Source of the DNA: an uncultured Erysipelotrichaceae bacterium
Lineage (GTDB): Bacteria; Bacillota_I; Bacilli_A; RFN20; CAG-826
NCBI GenBank assembly: GCA_902768335.1
Contig: CACXKR010000008.1
Coordinates: forward strand, 1-45,090
Direction: 5' to 3'
DNA length: 45,090 nt
Position numbers and translations under genes: made by a program. The notes beneath the pieces are model-generated. The model searched no databases. It saw only the letters and a list, made by a program, of their open reading frames with translations, and was not told the origin of the DNA. The first letter of the stretch is position 1; every line of letters begins with the position of its first letter. Of this stretch, positions 38,384 through 45,090 are shown in pieces.

Positions 38384-38728
38384 TTAGACAAGGAATGGAT
38401 AAGAGATTAAACCAGCGATTAAAAGAACGACTCCAGCGAACAAAAATGGGAAAAATATTCTCCATGCTTGATTGACATAGACTTGTTCTAAAGGATAATC
38501 CCAGTTCTTTGTTTTCTTTCTTTGAAACGCTCTATAAATATCTTGTGCAATGAATCCACCGCCAATATAGACCACAGCGGAAAATAAACAAACATAACTA
38601 ATAAAAACCTTTGGCCAAATCTCTTTATTATCAATAGCAAAATAAGGAACTAAAGCCACAATTAAAACAATTCCTATAAGACCTAAGCCAATGAGATAAT
38701 TAAACCATTTTGTAATTGCGTTTTTCAT
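38384..38728 (-). CDS. Small three-span membrane protein
   Basis: 114 aa: spans at about 10-32, 40-61 and 91-113, with the basic loop YRAFQRKKTKNW between the second and third. No recognised family. The ATG lies 7 bases after TAATAT (38741-38736), a leaderless spacing, and back-to-back with the TupA-like gene. It precedes the Ig-domain lipoprotein gene on the same strand, but a separate promoter lies between them. Confidence 0.65.
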   Translation of the reverse strand: MKNAITKWFNYLIGLGLIGIVLIVALVPYFAIDNKEIWPKVFISYVCLFSAVVYIGGGFIAQDIYRAFQRKKTKNWDYPLEQVYVNQAWRIFFPFLFAGVVLLIAGLISYPFLV

Positions 38729-38735
38729 ACGAAAA

Positions 38736-38741
38736 ATATTA
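38736..38741 (-). promoter_or_regulatory. -10 box of the 114-aa membrane protein gene, leaderless spacing
   Basis: TAATAT, seven bases before the ATG at 38728. Divergent partner of the promoter at 38755. Confidence 0.45.
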
Positions 38742-38754
38742 TCTCAATCATAAA

Positions 38755-38783
38755 TTGAATTAAAGAGTTTGCTAGAATATACT
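38755..38783 (+). promoter_or_regulatory. Promoter of the TupA-like gene
   Basis: TTGAAT (38755-38760), 17 bp, TATACT (38778-38783), then eight bases to the ATG at 38792: a well-formed sigma-70 promoter whose start point falls within about two bases of the start codon. Confidence 0.75.
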
Positions 38784-38791
38784 TGTTAAAG

Positions 38792-39694
38792 ATGAATCCA
38801 AATCTTAAAGAGAACAAATTTAAAAGAGCGCTTGTTCTACCATTCAAGCCATTTTTTAAATTGTCTCCAGTTAGTTATGTTAAGCATCAATATAAATACA
38901 TCACTCACCATAAACTAAATTTGAAGAATCCGGTTCGCTACACTGAAAAGCTTCAATATCTAAGATTATTTGTTTATCCAAAAGATCGAAAAGTTATTAA
39001 AGCCGCTGGTAGAGCAGGAGTAAGAGAATATTTAACTGAAAAAGGTTTTGAAAAATATCTAATCCCCGTTTATGGAATTTATGATCATTTTGATGACATT
39101 GACTTTGATAAACTTCCGAATCAATTTGTTATGAAGTGCACACATGCTTGTGCGTTTAATCAAATCGTTTTAGATAAAACAATATTTAATAAAGAAGAAT
39201 CGCGCAAAAAATTTAATAAATGGCTTAAAACAAACTATGGAAAAAAGACTGTTGAACGTCATTATTCTCCAATAAAACCGCAGATTATTATTGAAAAATA
39301 TATAGGTTCTGCCGAGAAATTGCCTGTTGAATACAAAATTCACGTCTTCAATGGAAAAGCAAAATATATGTATGTTGTAACTGGTCGAGGAAAAGATATT
39401 CGTTACAACAACTATTACACTGATTGGACCCCATTTGATGGAGCACAGTTCAATGGATGGAAGAAGCGAGAAGAAGGTGTACCTATTCCATCGAATTGGA
39501 ATGAAATGGTTCAACTTGCAGAAGAAATGGCAAAAGACTTTCCGTTCGTAAGAGTGGATCTATATAACATTGATGGAAAAATTTATTTCTCAGAATTAAC
39601 GTTTACGCCCGCCAAGGGAACATTGATATTTGATGACGATAAAGCCGACTATGAAATCGGTGAGTGGCTAGATATTAAAAACTACCTCAAGTGA
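38792..39694 (+). CDS. TupA-like ATP-grasp protein (envelope polysaccharide modification)
   Basis: 300 aa. NPVRYTEKLQYLRLF, VYGIYDHFDDIDFDKLPNQFVMKCTHACAFNQIV, PQIIIEKYIG, and FPFVRVDLYNIDGKIYFSELTFTPAKGT match the ATP-grasp family named after TupA of alkaliphilic Bacillus teichuronopeptide synthesis; these occur in many capsule clusters. The FVRVDLY...FSELTFTP end carries the expected metal-binding acidic residues (D and E). It may ligate an amino acid or related group onto a glycan. A TTG further upstream at 38783 is in frame but overlaps the -10 box, so the ATG is preferred. Its stop codon lies inside the terminator. Confidence 0.85.
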   Translation: MNPNLKENKFKRALVLPFKPFFKLSPVSYVKHQYKYITHHKLNLKNPVRYTEKLQYLRLFVYPKDRKVIKAAGRAGVREYLTEKGFEKYLIPVYGIYDHFDDIDFDKLPNQFVMKCTHACAFNQIVLDKTIFNKEESRKKFNKWLKTNYGKKTVERHYSPIKPQIIIEKYIGSAEKLPVEYKIHVFNGKAKYMYVVTGRGKDIRYNNYYTDWTPFDGAQFNGWKKREEGVPIPSNWNEMVQLAEEMAKDFPFVRVDLYNIDGKIYFSELTFTPAKGTLIFDDDKADYEIGEWLDIKNYLK

Positions 39695-39701
39695 GGTAGT
39701 T
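39680..39701. terminator. Bidirectional terminator overlapping the TupA-like stop codon
   Basis: AACTACCTCA - AG - TGAGGTAGTT, a perfect 10-bp stem whose 3' arm starts with the TGA stop; followed by ATTTTTTA on the plus strand and TTTTTAAT on the minus strand, serving the convergent lipoprotein gene too. Confidence 0.85.
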
Positions 39702-39706
39702 ATTTT

Positions 39707-40582
39707 TTATCTCCAAGATGATTTTGGAAACAACACTTCGTATAACATAACAGCGAAGTGATATGGGCTATCCGCTTTTGAGTCATCGCTCAATTCTGGA
39801 TTAGTTGTCTTTAATTCAAAAGTAAATGACATTGCAACCGTATCTGTTAAATCGTCATAGATTGGTTGTCTTTCTTTTTCATTTATATCATCCGCAAGAT
39901 AGACAACGATTAAATCGGTATCACCGCCTGCGTCACATGGAATTGCAACATTTTGAAGATTGAAATTAACGACATCGTATTCTGACGAATTAGCGATGTG
40001 TTTATAAAAATTAATATGAATATCAAGGCGGCAATCCTTTGTTAATGGAGAAGGTTTATTATCGACATAATAGTCGGTTGCGCCTCTAAGTGAAAACGCA
40101 AAATATTTGAAATTCTCGAGTCTTTTTGGAAAAAATGTCGAATATCCAGTCTTATCTAATTGGACTCTTGAAAGTTGATATTTTCCTTCGCATCTAACTC
40201 TTCCATCATAGAGTTTTGATAAATAGCCATAGGCAAACGATGTATCAATAGCTGTAAGGTTATTATGTCGGCCGAATTCTTCGCTATATTGAGATGAAAT
40301 CCATGGATATTTGTTTGGATTATCTTCTGGCCTAACGCAGCAAGAAAGATCTTGCAATGATTCACCTTTTGCTCCATTAGTGGATTGATAACCATGATTC
40401 TTTAATAAATCAAAGCTCTTTCTTGAAGCTTCTTTTAATTCGTTCACTCCATTATGTTCGGTGTAATAGTTCTGCATAAAATCTGTTGAATAATAAGCAT
40501 AATCTGCATATAACTCTTTTGTTTTAGTGCAGCTCGCTAAAAGAGGAATAAGAACAATTAAAGCTAGATTTCTTTTTTTCAT
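39707..40582 (-). CDS. Lipoprotein of unknown function
   Basis: 291 aa with lipobox LLASC at the N-terminus. The mature part is soluble and rich in Tyr and Asp (YADYAYYSTDFMQNYYTEHNG) with two cysteines in LSCCVRPED and one each in CEGKY, CRLDIH and CDAGG. It looks like a beta-rich extracellular domain but I do not recognise the family. Its ATG overlaps the stop of the upstream Wzy-like gene (TAATG), so the two are translationally coupled and probably act together at the cell surface. Confidence 0.65.
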   Translation of the reverse strand: MKKRNLALIVLIPLLASCTKTKELYADYAYYSTDFMQNYYTEHNGVNELKEASRKSFDLLKNHGYQSTNGAKGESLQDLSCCVRPEDNPNKYPWISSQYSEEFGRHNNLTAIDTSFAYGYLSKLYDGRVRCEGKYQLSRVQLDKTGYSTFFPKRLENFKYFAFSLRGATDYYVDNKPSPLTKDCRLDIHINFYKHIANSSEYDVVNFNLQNVAIPCDAGGDTDLIVVYLADDINEKERQPIYDDLTDTVAMSFTFELKTTNPELSDDSKADSPYHFAVMLYEVLFPKSSWR

Positions 40583-42009
40583 TACATCTCTTCCTCCTCT
40601 ACATCAATAAAGGTATATTCGTCCTCAACGTTGATTTGAGGTTCTTCTTTTTTCACTTCTTTTTGATATGAAACATCTTCTTTACCCTTAGGTAAGGCAG
40701 TAAATCCGATCACGAAGATAATGATGAATAACGGTAACGAAGTTGTAAATGGTAGATAAACTCCAGAATCATGTGTGACTGGGAAAACATCAAAACAAAG
40801 TGTCGAATAAAAAACAAATCCAACAATCAAAGTTAAGAAAATAACCTTCACATAATCAGCATCTTTTGAAGACTTAAGATATCTTGAAAATGATTCATAT
40901 GCGAATAAAGCGAAAATGATGAATAGCAAAAATGCAATGATTCCACCTTCTTTAATAATTTCGATTTCGAACGCTCCAGAGGAAGTTCTTATTGCGTCCA
41001 TCGGAATATCATAACCAGAAATAATGTGGTTTAATCCAAATAAATTTTCAACTCTAAGTGCAGCAGCGATAATTGGGTTAGCAACTATCATAATCCTATT
41101 GCCATTAAAAATACGATTTAAGAAAGAGGATCCGGCAATGAAACTACTAACATTGCTATTTGAAGCATTTAATAATGCGATGATAACAAGTACACCAGCA
41201 AATCCAACGATAATTAAGATTGCATATTTTAGGATTTTGATCGCAAGTTCGTTATTTCGTAAGAAACGATAAAATAGCGCTGCAGCAAATGCGATAGCAA
41301 AAAATACAAGCGCATAAAAATTAGGAATAGAAAGAATTGATATCAAACCTATTCCTCCGATTACCGCAAAAACGATAAACATTATTTTGTCTTCTTTATA
41401 TTTAACAAATAGTAATGCTGGTAAGAAGGACGCACTCATTAGCGCGAATAAGCCACCATAGTTTTGAGAAACTTCAACTACTTTGAAACCTTGAAGCCAC
41501 GCCATTTCGTTGAGAATAGAATACAAATTACCATCGTAATAATACGAGCCAGCTTTAGCATGAATAAGAGGGTAGAAAACACCATATTGGGCCCAAGTTG
41601 CAATTGTTCCAATAAGGGTTAATAAAGCAAGGCCACCACCGATGCAATAAATAGCATTTCTAGTGGAAAATGACTTCATTCTTCTCGCTGATAAACCAAT
41701 TGCTAAAAACGAGATAAGGCCAAGAAAACAACCGAGTTTTGCAAGGATATCGCCGTTTGAGAAGGAATATCCGAAGCCTGTAAAAACCGACAACAAAAGA
41801 AGTGGCGCACCTAAGCAAAGCACAGGAATCAAATCATCTTTTGAGTAATTTTTAAAAGCAAAAAATGTTGCGATTAAAGCAACGATAAATCCTGCGTATT
41901 GAAAAATGAGACTAACTCCACCTAAGCCAAATGAAACTAGTGCTAAAATTTCTAACACCAGAAATGTTCCAATTGATTCATATTCTTCGCGGAAAGTCTT
42001 TTGAGCCAT
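40582..42009 (-). CDS. Polytopic membrane protein, Wzy-like polysaccharide polymerase candidate
   Basis: 475 aa, about 12 membrane spans, one larger outer loop around GVFYPLIHAKAGSYYYDGN and a late segment SSGAFEIEIIKEGGIIAFLLFIIFALFAY that resembles the loop-then-glycine pattern of Wzy/WaaL proteins (less clearly than the protein at 5829-7940). An acidic cytoplasmic tail (VEDEYTFIDVEEEEM). Best guess is a repeat-unit polymerase for the polysaccharide whose flippase and transferases lie at 30-35 kb. TATAAT ends six bases before the ATG. Coupled to the downstream lipoprotein gene. Confidence 0.6.
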   Translation of the reverse strand: MAQKTFREEYESIGTFLVLEILALVSFGLGGVSLIFQYAGFIVALIATFFAFKNYSKDDLIPVLCLGAPLLLLSVFTGFGYSFSNGDILAKLGCFLGLISFLAIGLSARRMKSFSTRNAIYCIGGGLALLTLIGTIATWAQYGVFYPLIHAKAGSYYYDGNLYSILNEMAWLQGFKVVEVSQNYGGLFALMSASFLPALLFVKYKEDKIMFIVFAVIGGIGLISILSIPNFYALVFFAIAFAAALFYRFLRNNELAIKILKYAILIIVGFAGVLVIIALLNASNSNVSSFIAGSSFLNRIFNGNRIMIVANPIIAAALRVENLFGLNHIISGYDIPMDAIRTSSGAFEIEIIKEGGIIAFLLFIIFALFAYESFSRYLKSSKDADYVKVIFLTLIVGFVFYSTLCFDVFPVTHDSGVYLPFTTSLPLFIIIFVIGFTALPKGKEDVSYQKEVKKEEPQINVEDEYTFIDVEEEEM

Positions 42010-42021
42010 ATACCTATTATA
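42010..42021 (-). promoter_or_regulatory. Promoter of the Wzy-like gene, leaderless spacing
   Basis: TATAAT (42021-42016), then AGGTAT and the ATG at 42009. The -10 lies just beyond the rlmH stop codon. Confidence 0.65.
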
Positions 42022-42022
42022 G

Positions 42023-42502
42023 TTATTTATGATAAGTTTCGTTATTTAATATTTTAAAAGAGCGGTAGATTTGTTCTAAAAGAATCAATCTTGTCATCTG
42101 ATGAAGGAAAGTCATTTTGGATAATGAAATGGAATAATTCGCTCTATCTTTAACGTTTTGAGATAAGCCATATGACCCACCAATAACGAAAGTAAGAGAC
42201 GAACCGCCTTCCACCATCTTCGCTTCAATAAATTTAGAAAATTCAATAGAATCAAATTCTTTCTTATTCAAATCTAAATTAATTACATATTCTCCGTTTT
42301 TAATTTTTGAGAGGATTCTTTCACCTTCCTCGTTGATAACCTTAAGAATATCCGATTCGTTTGGATTATCTTTGACTTTGGAATCGGCTACTTCAACTAT
42401 CTCGGTTTTTGCATATGATGAAAGACGAAGCAAATATTCATTTATTCCTTCTTTAAGATAATTTTCTTTAATTTTACCGACTGCAATGATTTTTATTTTC
42501 AT
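42023..42502 (-). CDS. rlmH: 23S rRNA (pseudouridine1915-N3)-methyltransferase RlmH
   Basis: 159-aa SPOUT methyltransferase. MKIKIIAVGKIKENYLKEGINEYLLRL is the standard N-terminus; VIGGSYGLS and the C-terminal trefoil-knot segment SLSKMTFLHQMTRLILLEQIYRSFKI with NETYHK end are diagnostic. Methylates pseudouridine 1915 in helix 69 of the assembled 70S ribosome. Lies 6 bases behind the GH114-like lipoprotein gene on the same strand. Confidence 0.96.
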   Translation of the reverse strand: MKIKIIAVGKIKENYLKEGINEYLLRLSSYAKTEIVEVADSKVKDNPNESDILKVINEEGERILSKIKNGEYVINLDLNKKEFDSIEFSKFIEAKMVEGGSSLTFVIGGSYGLSQNVKDRANYSISLSKMTFLHQMTRLILLEQIYRSFKILNNETYHK

Positions 42503-42508
42503 AAATTC

Positions 42509-43357
42509 TTAAATTAGATTAACACTTGCTGAAACATAATAATAACAATTATTTGTTTTGCAGTAATTCTCTACTTGCAAAAGTAGACTATCATCTTTTG
42601 TGTATTCGATTAATAAAATTTCACTATGTGATTTCATGAAGGAAATTATTGATTTGTAATATGACGAGGTCTCTTCATCTTGTTTTCCAAAGATATCTTT
42701 TTGGTAGTCGACAATAGAAGAGAAAACACATTCTTGAGCATATACATCAATTTTATCCAGTTCACCCTTATTCTCTTCGTTTAGTCTTTCGAGATAATCA
42801 GTTCCACTATTGATGATTAAATCTAATCCTGTTTCATCTAATCGATCTAAAATATTGATGCATCCATTAAAAATATCTTCTTTGAAGATTTCACTACATT
42901 CATATTCTTCTTTGACGATGTGATAAACATCGAAATTATCCATGAATATTCCATCGCTTTTTAAATTTTTAAATCTATTTGCTTCATCTATGAGATGATT
43001 CCGCCAAACATTAGACGAGACATCTATCCACCTTTCATCAGGCCAATTATCGTAATCCATAAACGTTAAATCTTTATACGTTTCATAGTAGGAACGATAT
43101 TTTTCTAATGAACCAATTGATAAATATGAATAAATTTTGCAGCCATTATCTTTAAGATAAGAAATATCGTTTTCACTAAATTCATCAATATCGATTATCA
43201 CATTTTTATATTGAACAATCTTAGATAAAGAAGAAGGGTTCGCTCCAAGAAAAACTCCGAAATCATCATTTTGAATATTACCTTTGCTAGAAGTTTTATT
43301 TTGTTGACCGCAACTAACTAAAAAAGGAATCAAAAATAATAAAGCGATCTTTTTCAT
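42509..43357 (-). CDS. Secreted lipoprotein, GH114 / endo-alpha-1,4-polygalactosaminidase-like
   Basis: 282 aa. Lipobox LVSC (Cys 16); then a TIM-barrel-like sequence matching the TM1410/GH114 family: VIIDIDEFSENDISYLKDNGCKIYSYLSIGS, WPDERWIDVSS, and the catalytic-type DGIFMDNFD. Members cleave galactosamine-rich exopolysaccharides. Anchored outside the membrane, it could trim or release the organism's own surface glycan, fitting the nearby polymerase and flippase genes. Start: TATAGT (43374-43369) ends 11 bases upstream and no ribosome site is seen. Confidence 0.82.
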   Translation of the reverse strand: MKKIALLFLIPFLVSCGQQNKTSSKGNIQNDDFGVFLGANPSSLSKIVQYKNVIIDIDEFSENDISYLKDNGCKIYSYLSIGSLEKYRSYYETYKDLTFMDYDNWPDERWIDVSSNVWRNHLIDEANRFKNLKSDGIFMDNFDVYHIVKEEYECSEIFKEDIFNGCINILDRLDETGLDLIINSGTDYLERLNEENKGELDKIDVYAQECVFSSIVDYQKDIFGKQDEETSSYYKSIISFMKSHSEILLIEYTKDDSLLLQVENYCKTNNCYYYVSASVNLI

Positions 43358-43380
43358 ACAATAATCTTACTATAATAAAT

Positions 43381-43403
43381 AAAAAAATCCCAATAATGGG
43401 ATT
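43381..43403 (-). terminator. tmRNA terminator
   Basis: AATCCCA - TTAT - TGGGATT followed by seven T on the minus strand, directly behind the tmRNA 3' end. Confidence 0.85.
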
Positions 43404-43413
43404 AATTATCTAT

Positions 43414-43802
43414 TGGTGGAGTCGGCGGGAGTTGCACCCGTGTCCAAAGTAGGCCCCACAATAACGTCTACAGCTTAGACGATATTTATTATTTAACGTG
43501 CATTCGTATATCGTAACTAGTCACGCGAGACTCCTTAACTTTCGGTCAACTTTAGCGAGTCAACTATGTCTTCCTATCCTTTTGGTATGACACCATACTT
43601 GAGCGTGAAAGGCTAAAACCTCAAGCGGCGCTCTGTCCGACGTTTCGCCGGTCCCTATGTCGGGTAGCTTATGCTAAGCAGAGAGATTGAGCTCTAGGAG
43701 CTCTCATATAACTGTTGTCAGTTATTTTTGTTTAGTATTTATGGTTACCAGCCAGCTGCAGTTATTGCCAGGCATCAACTCTGTCGAAACTAAGTCGACC
43801 CC
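43414..43802 (-). ncRNA. ssrA: Transfer-messenger RNA (tmRNA)
   Basis: 389 nt. Acceptor stem GGGGTCG (5' end, 43802-43796) pairs with CGACTCC near the 3' end, which finishes with an encoded CCA (43414). T-arm GGGTGCAACTCCCG and the GTTTCGACA 5' block are conserved tmRNA features. The tag reading frame, by alignment to the B. subtilis resume site, runs 43719-43669 and encodes DNSYMRAPRAQSLCLA then TAA, the stop lying in the hairpin GCTTAGCATAAGC (helix 5). It rescues stalled ribosomes with SmpB. The tag ends LCLA instead of the common LAA. Confidence 0.93.
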
Positions 43803-43814
43803 ATTTGCCGCACT

Positions 43815-43823
43815 ATTTTAGCA
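43815..43823 (-). promoter_or_regulatory. tmRNA promoter (extended -10)
   Basis: TGCTAAAAT (43823-43815), 12 bases before the mature 5' end; a short 5' precursor would be removed by RNase P. Confidence 0.6.
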
Positions 43824-43903
43824 CATCTTTTTTCAACAATAAATATTCTATGAGAAATTTATTATTTAAATAATCGGTTTTGTTTGATAAGATAGATACG
43901 CCT

Positions 43904-44941
43904 ATGAAAAACTTTAAATTAATACTCAGCTCACTTATATCAAACCACTCCTGTGTAGAGGGTGGTAGAAGAAAACCATGGTATTTTGCTATACCAATGT
44001 TCTTTTTAGCGGTCTTGCTCGCTTTAATTCCAACCTTTGTTCAAACCTACACTAAAGAAGGCGATGTCTTAGTCAAATCTAATAGCTATGAAATGGATGT
44101 TTCTTCCTATTACTTTGTAAAAGAAATCAATGACTTGGGCATTGAAATGAAAGTCAAAGACGGAAAACTCTCTGTCGATAAAGAAAAATGGGACGCAAGT
44201 TTCACTACCACTGATCCAAGCGGTAACAAATGCTACATCCATTACCATCCAAATCCAACGACCCAAGAACTTACTCCAGATTTAGGTGTCTATTACATGC
44301 TTAATTCTGAATTAGATGAAACTGTTTACAAAAAAATCACCTCATTCCCATCACCAACCGAAGAAGGTGCAACTGTTGCAAGAAACTATAGTTTCATTTT
44401 ATTCACTGATGAAAGTGTTACTTTCTATATCTATGCTTCCGCAAAACCAAACAACAATTCAGTTGGAACAGTTTATGGAGATTATAAACATCTTGATAAT
44501 GATTGGACTGTTAATTCTATGTTCGTCGAAAAAGATTCCAAAGCTACTTGGGAAAATTGGAAATATTTCTTTAGAAAATCATATGAAACATATCGCTTTA
44601 GACATACCTGGCAAACGTGTTTGATCATCACTGGTATCAATGTTGGTATCGTTGCCTTTATGGGCTTTATGCTCTGGGTGTTAACTAGAGGCAAAAACAA
44701 TCTTCACTGGTTCGGTATTTGGGAAACTCAAAAGATTGCCTATTGGGCAACTATCACTCCTGCCATCTTAACCACTGGTTTAGGATTCCTATTAACATCA
44801 TTCTCTCAAGTACTATTCCCACTTCTTCTCGGTGTAAGAATAATGTGGTTATCAATGAAATTGCTTAGACCAGAAAATGCTAATACATATCCACCACTTA
44901 AAGATGAAAAAGTGGTTGATGTAAAACCAGTAAGAAAGTAA
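43904..44941 (+). CDS. Membrane protein, possibly DUF1189-like
   Basis: 345 aa. A short cytoplasmic N-terminus (RRKPWYFAIPMF), a first span (about 28-45), a large extracellular domain of about 180 residues, then three or four spans (WQTCLIITGINVGIVAFMGFMLW, IAYWATITPAILTTGLGFLLTSF, FPLLLGVRIMWLSMKLL) and a Lys/Pro/Val-rich cytoplasmic tail. The layout and the basic-W motif before the first span resemble DUF1189 proteins, but I am not sure. A TTG at 43880 is in frame, but the ATG at 43904, 10 bases after TAAGAT, is the likelier start. Divergent from tmRNA. Confidence 0.6.
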   Translation: MKNFKLILSSLISNHSCVEGGRRKPWYFAIPMFFLAVLLALIPTFVQTYTKEGDVLVKSNSYEMDVSSYYFVKEINDLGIEMKVKDGKLSVDKEKWDASFTTTDPSGNKCYIHYHPNPTTQELTPDLGVYYMLNSELDETVYKKITSFPSPTEEGATVARNYSFILFTDESVTFYIYASAKPNNNSVGTVYGDYKHLDNDWTVNSMFVEKDSKATWENWKYFFRKSYETYRFRHTWQTCLIITGINVGIVAFMGFMLWVLTRGKNNLHWFGIWETQKIAYWATITPAILTTGLGFLLTSFSQVLFPLLLGVRIMWLSMKLLRPENANTYPPLKDEKVVDVKPVRK

Positions 44942-44946
44942 AAATT

Positions 44947-44968
44947 AAAGGTGCATTCAAGCACCTTT
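44947..44968 (+). terminator. Terminator behind the membrane protein gene
   Basis: AAAGGTGC - ATTCAA - GCACCTTT followed by TACTTTG, six bases after the stop codon. The T-run is short. Confidence 0.65.
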
Positions 44969-44997
44969 TACTTTGTAATTTATTTATCGAGCGTTAT

Positions 44998-45062
44998 TTG
45001 ACAAAGTCGTTGCAACATTTTAGATAAAATAAATATGGTTCTACTGCTTCTAAGAAAGGAGG
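44998..45062 (+). promoter_or_regulatory. Promoter and strong ribosome site of the last gene
   Basis: TTGACA (44998-45003), 17 bp, TAGATA (45021-45026), then AAAGGAGG (45055-45062) five bases before the ATG. A textbook leadered start, in contrast to the leaderless ones in this window. Confidence 0.75.
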
Positions 45063-45067
45063 TTTTT

Positions 45068-45090
45068 ATGAAGCAGAAAAAACGTTTGAC
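45068..45090 (+). CDS. Start of a gene cut by the window edge
   Basis: ATG at 45068 with AAAGGAGG just upstream; visible codons give MKQKKRL, a basic N-terminus that could begin a signal or membrane segment. Nothing more can be said. Confidence 0.6.

Noticed and set aside
38783-38791. TTG start for the TupA-like gene
   Set aside because: The TTG overlaps the last base of the -10 box (TATACT), so it cannot be transcribed from that promoter.
43880-43903. TTG start giving eight more residues to the last complete membrane protein
   Set aside because: It would overlap the probable -10 region and has no ribosome site; the ATG at 43904 begins a sensible N-terminus.

Overview
The window looks like a chromosomal segment of a low-GC bacterium of the Firmicutes/Tenericutes type, probably an uncultured anaerobic Bacilli lineage related to Mollicutes. 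Reasons: strongly AT-rich DNA, A/T-rich codons, a class III (anaerobic) ribonucleotide reductase, GatCAB together with AsnRS, ThiT, PcrA and Gram-positive-type lipoproteins. TGA acts as a stop (pcrA ends in an ATGA overlap with ligA; the TupA-like gene ends in TGA), so the code is table 11 and not the Mycoplasma code. No taxonomic marker is complete enough to name the organism.

Layout. 1-460: right-hand end of an IS3-family element (orfA with an A6G slippery site). 465-5530: folD, nrdG, trxB and nrdD, the anaerobic deoxynucleotide module; NrdD carries a fused redoxin domain. 5.5-8 kb: a dCTPase/MazG-like enzyme and a large O-antigen-ligase-like membrane protein. 8-9.8 kb: a phosphohexomutase. 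9.8-19.1 kb: one long minus-strand operon pcrA-ligA-gatC-gatA-gatB-galE-lysophospholipase. 19.2-21.8 kb: a thioredoxin-like lipoprotein, a three-gene membrane-protein operon and an overlooked 54-aa membrane protein behind asnS. 21.8-25.8 kb: asnS, then the t6A operon tsaE-tsaB-rimI-tsaD. 25.8-29.5 kb: a ferredoxin/flavodoxin-NADP reductase, an NtdP-type phosphatase, a DUF3137-like membrane protein, and a ThiT-like thiamine transporter under a TPP riboswitch. 29.5-43.4 kb: ung, then an envelope-polysaccharide region (three glycosyltransferases, a Wzx flippase, a TupA-like ATP-grasp enzyme, a Wzy-like membrane protein, a GH114-like lipoprotein and a 970-aa Ig-domain lipoprotein), plus rlmH. 43.4-43.8 kb: tmRNA. 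The end holds a membrane protein and the first codons of another gene.

The most unusual property is promoter layout. Many genes, above all the polysaccharide genes, have a clear TATAAT box ending only 6-9 bases before the start codon and no Shine-Dalgarno sequence, so they should give leaderless mRNAs. Other genes (nrdD, the lipase, gatA, gatB, asnS, the phosphohexomutase, the last gene) have normal Shine-Dalgarno sites, so two modes of initiation appear to coexist. The polysaccharide genes are dispersed as single or paired units on alternating strands, often divergent from two back-to-back TATAAT boxes, instead of forming one capsule operon.
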